A DNA stretch of 64,000 nucleotides from Eonycteris spelaea. Taxonomy: Eukaryota > Chordata > Mammalia > Chiroptera > Pteropodidae. Within the stretch, counting starts at the first letter, position 1. Every line of letters begins with the position of its first letter. Both the position numbers and the translations under genes were made by a program. The stretch is taken from contig PUFA01000006.1 in the NCBI GenBank assembly GCA_003508835.1, forward strand, positions 62,001 through 126,000, read 5' to 3'. Positions 25,412-39,300 of the stretch are shown here, one piece after another. The notes below the pieces were generated by a model. The model saw only the letters and a program-made list of their open reading frames with translations, searched no databases and was not told where the DNA came from.

Positions 25412-27281
25412 GTAACTAAATTAAAAGTTTCCAAAAACATTAGCTTACTCATAATATTATTATGCTTTATGATATTTGATTTTCTATTCAGTTCTATTTC
25501 ATTTTTTTAAATTCATGAAATAATTGATGGTTACAACACCCAGTATTTACTCATTACCATTTATCCTTGGACTCTCAGTAATTAGGGAGAAGCAAGTATT
25601 CACTCTTCTTTTCTGCAAGAAGAATAAGATAAACTATGGCTTTACTTGTATTCACAGGGCAAATGATCAAGTTTGGCCAGAGATTACATCAAGTGAAAAT
25701 AGAACCCAGCGAAGCATTGAGAGATAATTATCTCACTGGGGCAAACCATGGATTCCATTTAGTCAGTCAGTCATGGAGTTTATAGTCCTGAGTGAGGATG
25801 AGATGTTTCAGGATGAAGAGCAGGCAATGTCAGCTATTTCCCGTCTCCTTATAAGTCAGCATATGGGAAGAGTCAAAGGGGAAGTCTGTACTTGGTGTGA
25901 GAGGACACACAGGTGTTTAAATCTTTGCTACATATTTTGGTTTCTGAGTTCTCTTTAATAAGGAATCTAGACAAAAAGAATAATTTTATTTGCCTGACTG
26001 TTATTTTTAATACAAAAAGTACCTGGGAAGGCAGGCATACAGGAAAGTTTACGTCAGTCCTAGGGCTTTATATATAAAACTGGGAAAGAGTGAACTGAAA
26101 CCCTTTTCATTTTAGCTTCAGTAGCTCTTCAGAGATGATGGGACAGACTGATGAAACCATCCTGATGCAGAGAAATTCTCTGCTGACATGGGCACAGAAG
26201 GACGGGCAGGTGGTGATGAAGTAGAGCTTTATGTCAGTCCAAAGGGAGCTCATCATTCTCTGAGCGATTTTCTAAAGTTAGTGTTACATATCTTTGATGG
26301 TCTGTTCAAGTAAAAGGCATTTGTCCTAAATCAAAACAGGTATAAAAATAAAATTAATATTGCATCATGTTTCTGTATCTAAGGGTAAGTATATCAATTA
26401 AGATGCTTTTAGTGGCAATTTAAAAAGTCAAAGTAGCTTAAACAACAAGAAATATGTATTATATCATTTGACAAGAACTATCTTTCTCACAATATGAGTT
26501 TAAGTTAAAGCAGCCTGGAAAAAAAAAAGCCATTAATTTGAAATAAGTTAAAATCAAATTTTTCATAGAAAATCTTTAAACTAGTAGTTAAAATCTCATT
26601 TACTTTTCTGTTTTATTTATGAAACCTCTGGTTTCATACCCAGGACTATTCCCAACCATTATAGGGAGTTTCCTCCCCTCTCTCTGAAGACAGTTAATTC
26701 AACAAATGTTTAATGAGCAGCTTTTATGGAGTTAGGTCTTATATTCAAAACCAGAAATGATGTGATTCCCACCCTCAAGGCTCTTACAGTCAATGGAAAA
26801 GATAGAAAAGTAAATAATTGTAGAACAGCCTGATAAGCAGTAAAAAGCTAGTCCATATGAGCACTGTGGGGGCATTTTTAAGTATATATCTAACCCAGAC
26901 TTTCTGGAGTCAGACAAGGCTTCTCAGATATCTTCAGCTGAGTCCTGAAGGGCAAATAGGGGTTGGCCAAATGAATTCTGCAGAAAGAGAGAGCGTGTTC
27001 TAGGTAAAACATTAGTACACTTGATTCTCATTTGCAGATTCCATGCTTGCAAATTCACCCAGTCACTAAAATCTGTTTGTGATCCCAAAATCTATGCTTG
27101 TGGTACTTTTGCAATCAGTCATTCACTGACAGGCATACCGTGGTGAAAAATTTGAGTCACCCAATGTGAATGTTTTCAGTTGAGGTCAAACAAGGCCACA
27201 CTCTGCCTTGTTTCAGTTCATACAGTAAACAAGTTTCTTTTTCATGATATATTTAGTGCCACGGTTTTTGCACCTTTGTGA

Positions 27282-27314
<33 letters not shown>

Positions 27315-30300
27315 GTGATTCTGCTGCTTAAATTGTCCACATGTCAGTGCTAAAGTACTGTCCAGTATTCCTAAGTGCAGGAAGGCTGCAATGTGTCTTT
27401 CAGTGAAAATACATGTGTTAGATAAGCTTTATTCAGGCATAAGTTTAATAATATACATTAAGTAAGATGTCTTTAAAAGAAACAGACATAAACCAAAATT
27501 ATGTATTACATTGATCAGTTGACAATAATGTTGTGACCAGAGGGCTCTCAGGAAGCTAACTCAGTACTTCCCTTAGGAGCAGTGGTTCAATAATCACTAG
27601 CTCTGTGTTTGCTGCAGATTTCTAGAACTACTATGAATAATGAGAATTGACAATGAGTTTAGTGGAAAGAAGCTATAAGTGAGGATATATGAGTAAGAAC
27701 CATATCAAGGATCTTGAGTGCCCTTCTTCTGTACTATGCTTTACCTCTTTTTTGGCACTCAGTCCAGGTATTTTATGTGATCATTATAGTAGTTCATCCC
27801 CTTATCTTAGGGGAATACGTTCCAAGACCCCCAGTGGATGCCTGAAACTGGATAGTACCAAACCCTCTATATACTATATTTTATCCTATATATACCTATG
27901 ATAAAGTTTAATTTATAAATAGTCACAATAAGAGATTAATAACAATAAAATAAAACAACAATAACACTATACTGTAATAAAAGTTATGTAAATGTGTGCA
28001 CATGCACACTCTTTCTCTCTGAAGTAATTTTTGCATTTTTCAGTTCAAGTCTGTTCCTGGATCTTTGTAACCACCCCTAATGCGCAGTAGTGGCTCGGTG
28101 TCACTTGTTTCAGGGGATACCTTGCTGCAGTCTTCATACAGGCTCAGTGCTCTAGTTCAACACGTTTTCTGTTCCTGTCTTCCACCCACAAATTTCACGT
28201 TTTCCATTCTTACTTGAGCACTTACCACACACTGTGGCTGTAACTTGTGTAGTTTGAGGTGCAACAGGAAAACTAGCATGAATGTTGTGGATAGAAGATT
28301 TGTTCTTTCTGTAGATCTTAGTAACCTAAACATATGATTTTTTTTCTTTTTTAAGAACTTTCTACCCTAAAGGGAGCACTTTACAGCTTCTCTTTAGCAT
28401 ATTCAAATTGCCGGCATTAGCAAAATTTAAAATACTCTTGAGCTTTGGGGTCATTAAGTAAAATAAGGGTTACTTGCACTGTGATACTGCAGTAGTCAGT
28501 TTGGTAACCGAGATGGCTCCTGAGTGACTAACAGGTAGGTAGCAATACAGTTTAGGTACGCTGGACAAAGGGATGATTCATGTACTGTCAGGATGGAGAG
28601 AGATGGCAGGAGATTTCCTCACATTACTCAGAATGGCACAGAATTTAAAACATGAATTAATTTAGTTCTGGAATTTTCCATTTAGTATTTTTGGACCACG
28701 GTTGACAACGGGTAACTGAACACAGAAAGCAAAACTGTGTAAAAGGAGGGACCAGTGTATCTGTGTATGCAACTAATTAGAAGTTTTTATACTATTCTCT
28801 GAGCTTTACGTGTGATTATGGTGATGATGGTGATGTTGATAATGATGACGATGATTAAGATAATGACAATGATGATAACTGTCATTCATTAAATGCCTTC
28901 TTTGTGCAGGCCAGTATAAGATGCACTACCAATGAGACCTTTTTGCTTCTATAGCCCCATGAAGTGGTGGTGGTATCTCCGTTTTACTGATAAGAAAATT
29001 GAGGTTCGAAGATGTTAAGTAGTTTGCTCAGGGCCACATAGTTGTGTAGTCCTAAATTAAAATATTCAAGTCCTAAGAGCCTGTCTTTTTGGTTCCAGTT
29101 TTCCTTTCTGACTTCCATCTTTATATCCTCTATAGAATGAAGTAGGTGCTCAGTAAAGTTGAAAGGCTGTGATATCAGGTTACTACTAGAGCTCATAATC
29201 ATTCATCATTGATGATTGTCTGTTTAGTAACTTTTTTGCTTACTATTTAAAGAATACTTAATTTTAACCCCCAAGCAAAAAAAGCAGCATTCCAGACTTT
29301 AGTATAAAATGGTCTGCAGTAGCTGTTTTTAATTTTGCTAATAAAAATATGCATAAAGGTCATGACTCATCTTTTGGCTGGAATGTGAGTTTTTTCCTTA
29401 AGTTCCTACTTAATTCACCTTCTTAGAATCTTTGAATTGCAATGTGTGACTTTTAGAGATAAGTTCTGTAATGCTTGAATCTAATCTGACATTCTAGAAT
29501 GTGTATCAAAGACCATAGCATAGCAGCCCCAGAGATAGTAATGGGAGAGTGTCGCTTGTCTCTCCATTCTGCTTACACATGTAGTTTTGCTGCAGTTTTC
29601 CACAGATTTTGACATTATTTCACTCTTAAGAGGGGAATGCCGAGAGATGGAATCCAGCTTTGCCATTTATGGGAATGTATCTAAGTTGTAGTGACCAGTA
29701 TGTGGTCCAGGTCTTCTGAGTAAAAAGTCCTGTGTGATGTTTGGTACTTAGAGAGAGTTCATGGCCAGCTCTGAGGGCATACTCTTTCAGTGAGGCAGCC
29801 GATACCCTAGGCCTCGAGCGTTTGGGGCTTGGGGGAAATGGAACAGTACCTCACCTTATCCTGCTTACACTGGCTTTCAGCTGCTCCTCTGGTTTGGGGC
29901 GAAATGGTGGCTGCCAGCCAGCCACACTGGCCATTTGTGAGGCCATTACTATTCTTGAGAAACTTAATCAAATAATTACACAAATAAATAAATCATTGTT
30001 CACTTTGAGAAATGCCGTGCAGAAAAAGTGTTCCTGGGCCCTTCTAACCTAGAAAGAATACCTGTGTTATTTTTATATATAAAACTCTTACTTCTTTGTC
30101 AGTCTGACTCCTTCAGTGAAGCCCATCCCATTCAGCCTACAGTGATACTATCTTCAGAACTTTCTTGAATACACACTTAGTACTTAATTTTTTCTTTAAT
30201 GTTGCCTTTCTACCTTTATCCTCTACCTCCCTCTCTCCCTCCCTCCAACTTCCCTTTCCCTTCTCCCTTCCCCTTTCTCACTCACATTATGTGCTCCTAC

Positions 30301-33300
30301 CCCAGCTTTCTTTCTATCCTTCAGCTATGCCAAGCTCTTCCCTGTACTGGGGACTTTGCCCTAGCAATTCCCTGTGCCCTGAAATGTGCTTCATTCAATC
30401 TTTGTCTGATTAATTCCTCCTTATTATTTAGATCTCAGTTTAAATTTTACCTCCTTATAGAGGCCTTCTCTGACCATCCAATCTAAAGTAGCTACTCAGT
30501 CATTCATCAAGTTACCTTATTTTAATTTTCTTCTAACATATCTTACTGTCTGATACTTATCTTGTATAAAATGTCCATCTCCTTGCGCTAAAAGGTAAAC
30601 TTCAAAAGATCACTGACACCTGTGTCGTTCATCACTGGTATAAGATAGGCTCCATAAATATTTGTTGTGGTAATGAATGAATGAAGGAAGGAAGGAATGA
30701 GTGAGTGAATAAAAAGTGGTCCGATGCCCCTGAACATTTTCCTCCTAAAGGGAAGAGAGAGCAGAATTCCCAACTCTTCACTGGATACCCTTATTCAGAA
30801 CACACTGCTGCTCACCCCAGGAGCTCTGCTTAAATTCTCTGCATGTACTTACTGTTATCTGGTACTTTTCTTCTTTGTTTTTCTCTCACCTTCCACTATG
30901 ATGTAAGCCCCGTGAGAGCAAAACCTGGTGTTGTTTGCCACTATCTTCAGAGTGCCTGCAGCAGTGCCAGGCACAGAGAAGATGCCAAACATTTGTTGAA
31001 GGAAAGAATAGGGGATCAGGTTCACTTCGTTTTATATCCATCTGGTGCCTACCACAGTGTTAGGTGTGTAACAAATACCCAGAAACTTTAGTGGTTACTC
31101 TGTGGTGCCATTCTGAATATAATGCTATTGGTAGAACTGTGTCCTCATTCTGCCTAGAATTGGGAGCAGGAAAGCAGTATGGAACTAAGAATCTTTCAAG
31201 AATGTTTTGAGCGACACTGCCAGGTTGTTAGAATACGATCTCTGCAGCCTGAAGTTGAGTATTATACAGGTTCCCCAGTCTCCATTCGACAGAAGTCCAG
31301 CTATTTAGAATTCTACCCCTAAATAGCAGAAGAGAAGATGTATTTTATTTTGATTCAATTTCTATTTTAATACATTTAGTGCATCCATCAGCGAGTCAGT
31401 GGGTATTTATTGAGCCCCTTCAGGGTACAAAGTAGTGCTTTGGTTGAACTATTGAGTTTGAAATATTAATCACATTGTTAAACCAAAACTAAATCCCCAA
31501 GTAGTTGAAAGTGCTGCTCCAGTTGTCAGGGTACAGTTGCTGTATTTTGTGATGATGGGCTTTTACTTTATAATATATGTACTCACTTGGGCAAGAACAA
31601 AAGTTCAGTAAATAACCGAGGTGTTATTTTTTTTACCAAAATGACGTCTTTCAGGGGTCTTGGATCATTAGCTTTCTTTCTGTCCAATTGTTGAAGGATT
31701 GTGTGGTAATCACTGTTGTAATCATCTTTGGGGTAATTTAAAGTTTTTGGAACTTGAACCTCCCAGGAGTACGGTAAAGAATAATACTTGCTTTTCCCTT
31801 TTTGGCACTAGTGTTTAAATTGGGCAGGAAAAGGTGTTATTGCTACCTCCTAGATCTCAAGTCTATTCAAGGTACCATAGTTCCTCTATTCCTGTGAGCT
31901 GAATAGAGTATAACGTATGGATCATAGAAATGCATGAAATCCAAGAGTGCCTTGACATAAGCATCATTTGTAGAGTTTATGAAGAAAGTAATCACTGTGC
32001 AAATTTTGTTTCCATCGTTACTCTTTTCCTTTCAGATTTCTCTGTTGAATTCTGCAGTGAACCACCTCAAAGCCAATGTCAAGTCAGCAGCAGATTTAAT
32101 TAGCCTGCCTGCCACTGTAGAGGGACTTCAGAAGGTAAGTGCTGTATGTATGGGCACTGTGATTAACCTACTGCTTCTTACAAGTTTTCTTTGGAAGGCT
32201 AACCTTGAAATCAGCTGCTCCAGGAGGTTGTAATAGAGTATATCACTGTTTTCTAAAGAGTTCAGAACATCTCTGTTTTGGTCTGATTAGTTCAGCCTTT
32301 GATTTGCAACGGGCAAATTTAACTCTAGTTATGTAGGTTCACACCTTTTTATTTGGCTCTCCAAGTCCCAGGATTGCTCTGCTGGGACTCTTAGGTTAAC
32401 ATATGTGGGTTTGCCTTTCATCATTTGCCTTTTCAATTCCTTATCCACAGTGTCTTCATGAAAACAGACCAATTGTACATGAGATTTGCTCTAAATTACT
32501 ATTAATTTCTAAACTATTTTCTTTCTAAAAAAATAATTTGAAGAAATGCAAAAATTAAAAGTCAGGATATGATGTGTTGGCAAGGATGTGCAGCAAAGGG
32601 AACTTTTAAACAGTCCTGCTGGGAGTACATATTGGTAAAAGCATTTTGGAAAACAATACATATTATTTTATAAAGGTAAAGGTGCACATCCTCTAAGCAA
32701 TTCACTCCCAACTTAAAAAAAATAAAGTAGGTCAGCGTTGAGGACGCCAAATTCTTCTTGCCACTGTTCCCAAGGGCTTAGAGGGAAAAAGGTAAAACTT
32801 GCATTAGAAAAGGAAACTGGTTTATCTTGCATTATTGATTCAATAAACATTCATGGAGCTTCCTCCAGTATGTGCCAGGCACTTTGCAGTTGTTGAGGAT
32901 ACTAGTTTCAGGGTTTTGCTCTAGATTCCACATGACTCTGTCAGCTGCTTCCTTTAAAAAAATCTTGAACAAGAGCTTACTATCTTCTTGCATCCTGATG
33001 GGCTCCTACATCCAGCTAGTGAGGATTCTCTAACTTTAGGTGTCTTTGAATGCCTATAGCTTCTGTAACAACAGAGTGTGCATAGATAACATCCCAGCTT
33101 AGAGATTTTACCCAGTGTGTTGTCTCTTTGCAAATCTATGTGTTTATAATGTCAGGCACTACGTTTATTAAGGTGGCTCAGTTTTGAAGTGGTAGTTCAT
33201 CTCAAATACATAACTTCATTGTACTCGTGAATTTTTTTTTAATGTTGAAAATATCACCTCTTGTTCTCTTGGAGTCTTGGCTATCAGTATAATAATATAA

Positions 33301-36300
33301 AAGACCTTGGTTAAAAATACTAATGTGACACAATAAAATTGTTAGTATATCTTAATAAAAGGCCAACACCCGCCAAATAGTAACATTTCGGGGGATGTTC
33401 CCTTAGGACAGTTCTTTTTAACCCATTTCCCATTTAGAAAAAAAGTACAGCTTGCTGCCAGCGTTAATTTAACATCACACATGGGATGTTAAATGTTTCT
33501 AGGATTTGACATTTCCAGCGATGGAGAATTACTATATTTTGTAAATGGAAATGCCATTACTAAAAACAGAATGCTATAAATAAATGATGTCATTTGTTTT
33601 CAAAGACTATCGATATACTAGGGCAATGCGAAAATAATAAGAAAAGCAAGATATTTCATGGCAAACTTTGGGGGTAAGGTTAGGACTGTAATCCATGAGT
33701 TATCGCGGGATAAATACTGCAGCTGCGGGTGCTGCCAGCAAGTGTTCTCGGGGGAAAAGGGTTAAAAAGAGAGTTTCTGAATCATATTGCCGAGTCCCTA
33801 ATCCACTTGGGCTCCTTGGGCCTAGTGAAAGCAAAGTAAGCTACTACTCTTATCTAACTCTACTCAATGGGATTCTAAAGTAGAAAAAGAGCAAATGCTG
33901 CCGAATGGACTTTTTCCTTAATATCTACAATGCTGGTTATCCCAAAGCCAAAAATGGTTGCACCCATTTTCACTCAAAATCATCATTTTCTCCTGGCTCA
34001 GTGGCAGTCTACAGTGTAAGCTCTGGCCATCTGCCTGCCTTCAGCAGGGCTTGGTAGAGGCAGTTTATAGGGGAATTTTATCTGTGGGTCCCAGATTTAT
34101 AAAGTAGTATCTTTTTTTTTTTTTTTTAGGAACAATTTGGTTTTCCTCTAGGAGAAGTCCTTTAAATTGGGAAAATTGCTTGTTTTATACATGCATATAG
34201 ATTCTCGTTAATTGTATCAGTACAAACTACATGAAATTCATAATTTGAAGCTATTTGAAATAATTAAAAACACTGAACTCCATTAGGTCAGTGTTTAAAG
34301 TAAAATGAAATCACAATGATATACTACTAAACTCTTCCTAGAATGGATAAAATTGAAAAGATGTGGGTACCAGTATTGATGAGTATATGGAGTAACTGGA
34401 ATTCTCATACATTGCTAGTGGGAATGTAAAATGGTATAACTATTTTAGAATACAGTTTGACAGTTTTTTAAAAGGTTAAGCATACATCTATCATGTGTTT
34501 AACCATTAACCTCCTAGTTATTGTATTGATGAGAAAGCATATGATAAAGGGAGATGAAAACATACGCCTACACAAAGGTGTATACATGAACGTTTTATAG
34601 CAGCTTTATTTATAATTGTCACATACTGAAAACAAGCTAGAGGCCCATCAGCTGGTGAAGAGATAAACTGTGATGTGTCCACACAATGGAATGCTGCTAA
34701 GCTACATGCTGAGTAGCTACACACGGATCAATTTCAAAATTTATTATAATTACTAATAATAACTATGTTTCTGTTCAGAGCGTAGCTTCCATCGGCAATA
34801 CTTTAAACAGTGTCCATCTTGCTGTGGAGGCAATACAGAAAACTGTGGACGAACACAAGAAAGCCATGGAGTTATTACAGAGTGATGTGGTAAGAAAATC
34901 TGCAAATGCTACGGAAAGTCAGCATACTCCTGCCCACTCTTCTGTGTAATTGTAGTAATACCCACTTTCCATTTGTCTAAACAGACCCTATTATTCACCT
35001 TTTTAAAAGATATAACAAGAAATGTTTATTGATTTTTTGACAGTGTAAATTAAGCCATTAAGGTGGATAGAATTAAGAGCTGAGTCTTTTGCAAATGTGC
35101 TGAAGGAGATAATAGCGATAAGACACAGTTCCTGAGGGTGGAATGGGTAGGAAAGAAAATGGAAAAGCAAGAAAGGGAAGTGGCAAAGTATCTGTTATTT
35201 ATTGCTATATAACAGATCACTCCAAATTTATTAGCTTAAAACAACATGTTGTTATTTCTCACTGTTCTGTGGGTCAGGAATTTGGCAGGGCTCTTAGACT
35301 GTGGAATGAGGAGAGACCAAGTGAAGAGCAGTTCTAGAGGATGAAAGGTCCTCTCGGATGTTCCAGCCCAGCCAGGCCCCAGTTGAATGCAGCCATATGT
35401 GTGAGTTCAGCCTACACCATGTGGAACCGAATACCCCCACCCCTGCTGCGCCCAGTCAACCCTCAGAATCCTGAGAAATAATAAATTGTCGTTTTAAGAC
35501 ACAAAGTTTTGAGATGATTTGTTATGCAGCAACAGATAACTGAGGCAGAAGCAAACCCCTGCAGTGTTCAGGAATTGTTTTCGAATGTCCTCAATGCTGT
35601 GCAGCTGTAAGCTGTCTGCAGTCATGCAGGGGCCTAATGGGTACTCAGCTCCATGTCGGGTTTATGAAGGGTGGAAAGGATGGCACAGCCTCCACTGCTG
35701 TCCTGGGGGGATGAGTTATATGTACATGAAATGGGGACTGTTCAAGCACACAGAAGTTCCCTGGCTTCTCCACTCATTTCTACGTCCGCTTCCCATGCTT
35801 TTTTCAAGCTTTGGATTTTGAAGTTTAAACAGGGCTATATCAGAGCTCTAGAACAGAGAGTTTTCATTTCTTCAGAAAGAGTACTTCTCACTGTTATTTA
35901 GTAGGGGCGACTGGGGCATTGATCTCAGTGTCCAGACACCCCGGATTCCAGCTCCAACTCTGCCACTGAGTAACTGATCCATAATAATAAAGACCTCTCT
36001 AACTTAGCAGTTCTTTCATCATTATTACTATTTTAATATCTTCAGCATTTTCTCAAGTAATTAAACATTTTATAAAATATTTTTTTCTTAACGCAAAAAT
36101 TCATACGTCATAGAACCATGGGGTTTTTACCCACTCCTCTCCTCCTTTTCTGTGGTTGCCTTTTGTTTCTTATAAAAGGGGGATTGTTAAATGTCTAGGA
36201 TTTCATATTTCAAGGGAAACTATTTTCACCAATTGCCTTCTGCTATAATTAAATCTATCTCTTTTAAACTTCCATGGTTGCCAGTAGTAATCCTCCTTCT

Positions 36301-39300
36301 GGCATACTTTGTAATGAATAAGTCATAGTTATGGGCTCCGAAAGATTAAGCAATACAGAGTTTTTCCACTAGAGGGAAAGTGTATATGTAAACATGTTAT
36401 ACTTCAGTCTTCTGCAAAGAGAGACATGAGCAGTGGGAAGGGATGGGAAAGGAAGTGTAACCCTCAAACATAATTTTTGGCATGTGCTATAAATGTGTGT
36501 GATTGGTTGTACTCAATGCCCACAGCCAGTGGTTACGTGACTGATTCCTGGGGGTAAATGATGACACTAACCAGGTCCAGACTGAGTTGGTCCCTGGGAT
36601 GTTATAGTGATTCTGTAGTTTCTTGGGGAGTACAGGTAATAAGGACTGGTTCCTAGGGAGTCATTCTGTTCAGAGACTGAGGAACACTAGGAAGATCTCA
36701 GTTCTCTGAGGTGCTACTGGTCCAGTCCATGCCTTAAGCTGAGCATCCCCAGAATTACCGGGAGCCCTTGGGGCCTGGCACAGGGCTGGCCACACTGTAG
36801 GTTCCTGGGCAATGTTGACTAATCTGTGGATGCCCTGTGCGAGAAGCTAAAATGCTATGGGACCACCCCAGATGGTTAAGTAGACCTAGAATTTAGTGCC
36901 TGTACTGATCTCTATTCCTGTTAATAGAATCAGCATTCCTCGAAGGAGACCAGTGGAAGCAACCAAATCACTCCATCACCTTCAGCTCCATCAGAACTTG
37001 ACAACAAAACCCACAATGAGAATTTGAAACAGGTACTTTTTGTCTTTGGCTTAACTCCCTGCCACCACAGTGGACTGTAGAGGCAGCCTGAGTAGTTTGA
37101 GCTCAGTATCGTGGTGCCTCAGCAGGCATCCATGTGTGTCTTTGTCTGGCTGAGAGCTGAGCAGAGGGGGATGTGTGGTGCTGTCCTGTCTCTTTTTTGG
37201 CACTCTTTTTTTTCCTGCATGAAGATCAGTGGAGTAAATTCCTTTTCACAACTTGAAAAACACAGAATGACCAGATTATTTTGAAACTCTATGAAAAATA
37301 GCAATCTGGGCAAGTTAAAGATGGGTAGATAGCAGATTAATTCAGAGTGATGACTATTTTGAGCCACAGTAAATTCTAAGAATGTTAGAAAGCATATCCT
37401 TGAAAAGAGTCTCTAAAGACTAAAGACAAAGGAGGAAAAAGGATATTGAGTTCAGAATCACATTGCAGAGAATAAGGGAAATCTTCACAAGAAGAATTCC
37501 TGTCCTGAGTTTAATGCCCTTTGAAACCTATGTCATCGTTTCTATTTAAGTAGTAATCAGTAACTAAAAGATGTCAATAAAAATAATTGAATCTCGTACT
37601 AAATAATGCACTAATTATGGTTTTGCTACATGAGCCAATTCAGTAATTGGTATTGTTCCTAAGGTAGTTTTGTTCTGACAAATTAGGTTAATGGACATTT
37701 CAGTTAATAACCCAGCAAGCTTTCCCGCCAGCAGGTGAGGTAAACATTGGGAAATCAATTCCCAGGCTCTCAGCTTCCTGGGACCAGAGAGTGAATCATG
37801 TGGGTAGTCCTCGTCCCTCTCTCCCCCTCCTGTCTAGCTGAGGTCAAACAACTCCAGAGGGAGTAAACTGGAAGCAATTTAGAATGAAGGGACGAAGCAG
37901 AAACAGACGATCAATGGTCCAAATCAGGAAAAGGAGTTTACTTCAATAACTTGTCATAAAAATGGTTGTTTAGTGCTGCTGGCCTGCTTGTCTAGTATAC
38001 ATTTTTATCTGGATTCCACAACTTGATTTATTTCCACTCCAGGATATCCTGTACCTTCACAACTCTTTAGAGGAGGTAAACAGTGCCCTAGTAGGGTACC
38101 AGAGGCAGAATGATCTTAAACTCAAGGGGATGAATGAGACAGTCAGTAATCTTACCCAGAGAGTCAACTTGGTAGAAAGAGATCTGGTTGCTATGAGCAA
38201 GGTAGAAAAGCAAGCGAACCTGTCCTTCAGCATGGTAAGCCTTTTCAGATCTTTTGTGATGTGTGTTCTGTGTATACATAGATGACATTCCACCACCTTT
38301 TCAGACACAGTCTTCTGTCATATTTGAGAGGCTACACATTTGTGTTGTGCTTAATCCTTGTCTCCTCTAATCTTTACACTAGCTCTCTGATGTGAATGGC
38401 CAGGCAATGTTGGTCCTGATTTGGAAGGGAGATGTAGAGAGGTTCAGTTGCTTGCCCAGGCCTCACCACAGGTGTTGGCAGAGATGACAAGCCTATCATA
38501 TTACCAATGACCCATCTGGTAGGGAAGCTCTGGCACATTTTCCAAGTGAGGTCATCTTGATCTTTTCTAAGTTATTAAAGGTGAGAGCAAAGACAGTGAC
38601 AAGAACTAAAGAATATTTTGCCATTTTGTCAAGCCCAAACTCGACTTTCAGATTTATCCTGCTTTATTTACAGATTAGGGGAATCCTTTTGCATACAAGG
38701 TCAGGAAAGCCATTAAAAACAGATCTGACCAGCTTCTCAAGTTAAGAGATCATTGAGTCCATCCTCTCATTTTACATATGAGGAAACTGAATGACCTACT
38801 AAGTCACCAGTGCTGGCAGACCATGTGGTTTACTGATTTTCGTGTTATTGTGAATAAAAGGTGTGTTTCTTTAATCACCTTTTACATATACTTTGTGCTG
38901 GGACCCATGTGGATTATTTTTTAATAGCTGGAGGCCCCTACCCTTAAAGATTTCATACAGCAAAGACACAGGCATGTATATAGAAATGGAAACCAAATAT
39001 AGGAAATGGTGCTGTAAATTCAAGTAACCACCAAAGCTGAAAGCAAGCCCACAAATGAAGTTGAACTCCGGCACATAGAAAGCAGCATTTGAACTGGCTC
39101 TGCCACATTGGATCCTTGGCAAGTTGCCTCAACTTGGCTTTGAGTGTGGAGTATGACCTGTTCCCTCTCCTGCTTTACAGGAGTGTGTAATTAACTACAA
39201 AGCTGGGAAGATTAAAGGAGCCTTATTTTAAAGAGCCCTTTTGAACTTAGCTAAACTAAGCAGGAGGGCTAGGAATTTTGGATGGTTTGATGAGTATTAG

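Larger units (their letters stand above)
24370..32035 (+). other. EFCAB14 intron 3
   Basis: Largest intron recognised here. Holds an ATAC tract, L2-like pieces, two separate Tigger-type transposons, MIR and two L2 3' ends, listed separately. The frame at 24,370-24,405 is simple read-through from exon 3. No embedded gene was found. Confidence 0.8.
32135..34778 (+). other. EFCAB14 intron 4
   Basis: Contains two plus-strand L1 pieces (32.56 and 34.33 kb), a MIR-like end near 32,830-32,890 and a poly-T run at 34,112-34,127. Nothing else recognised between 32.9 and 34.1 kb. Confidence 0.8.

Noticed and set aside
27284..27313. Poly-T as the tail of a minus-strand SINE or processed gene
   Set aside because: Both flanks continue the same Tigger-type element and no SINE body is present.
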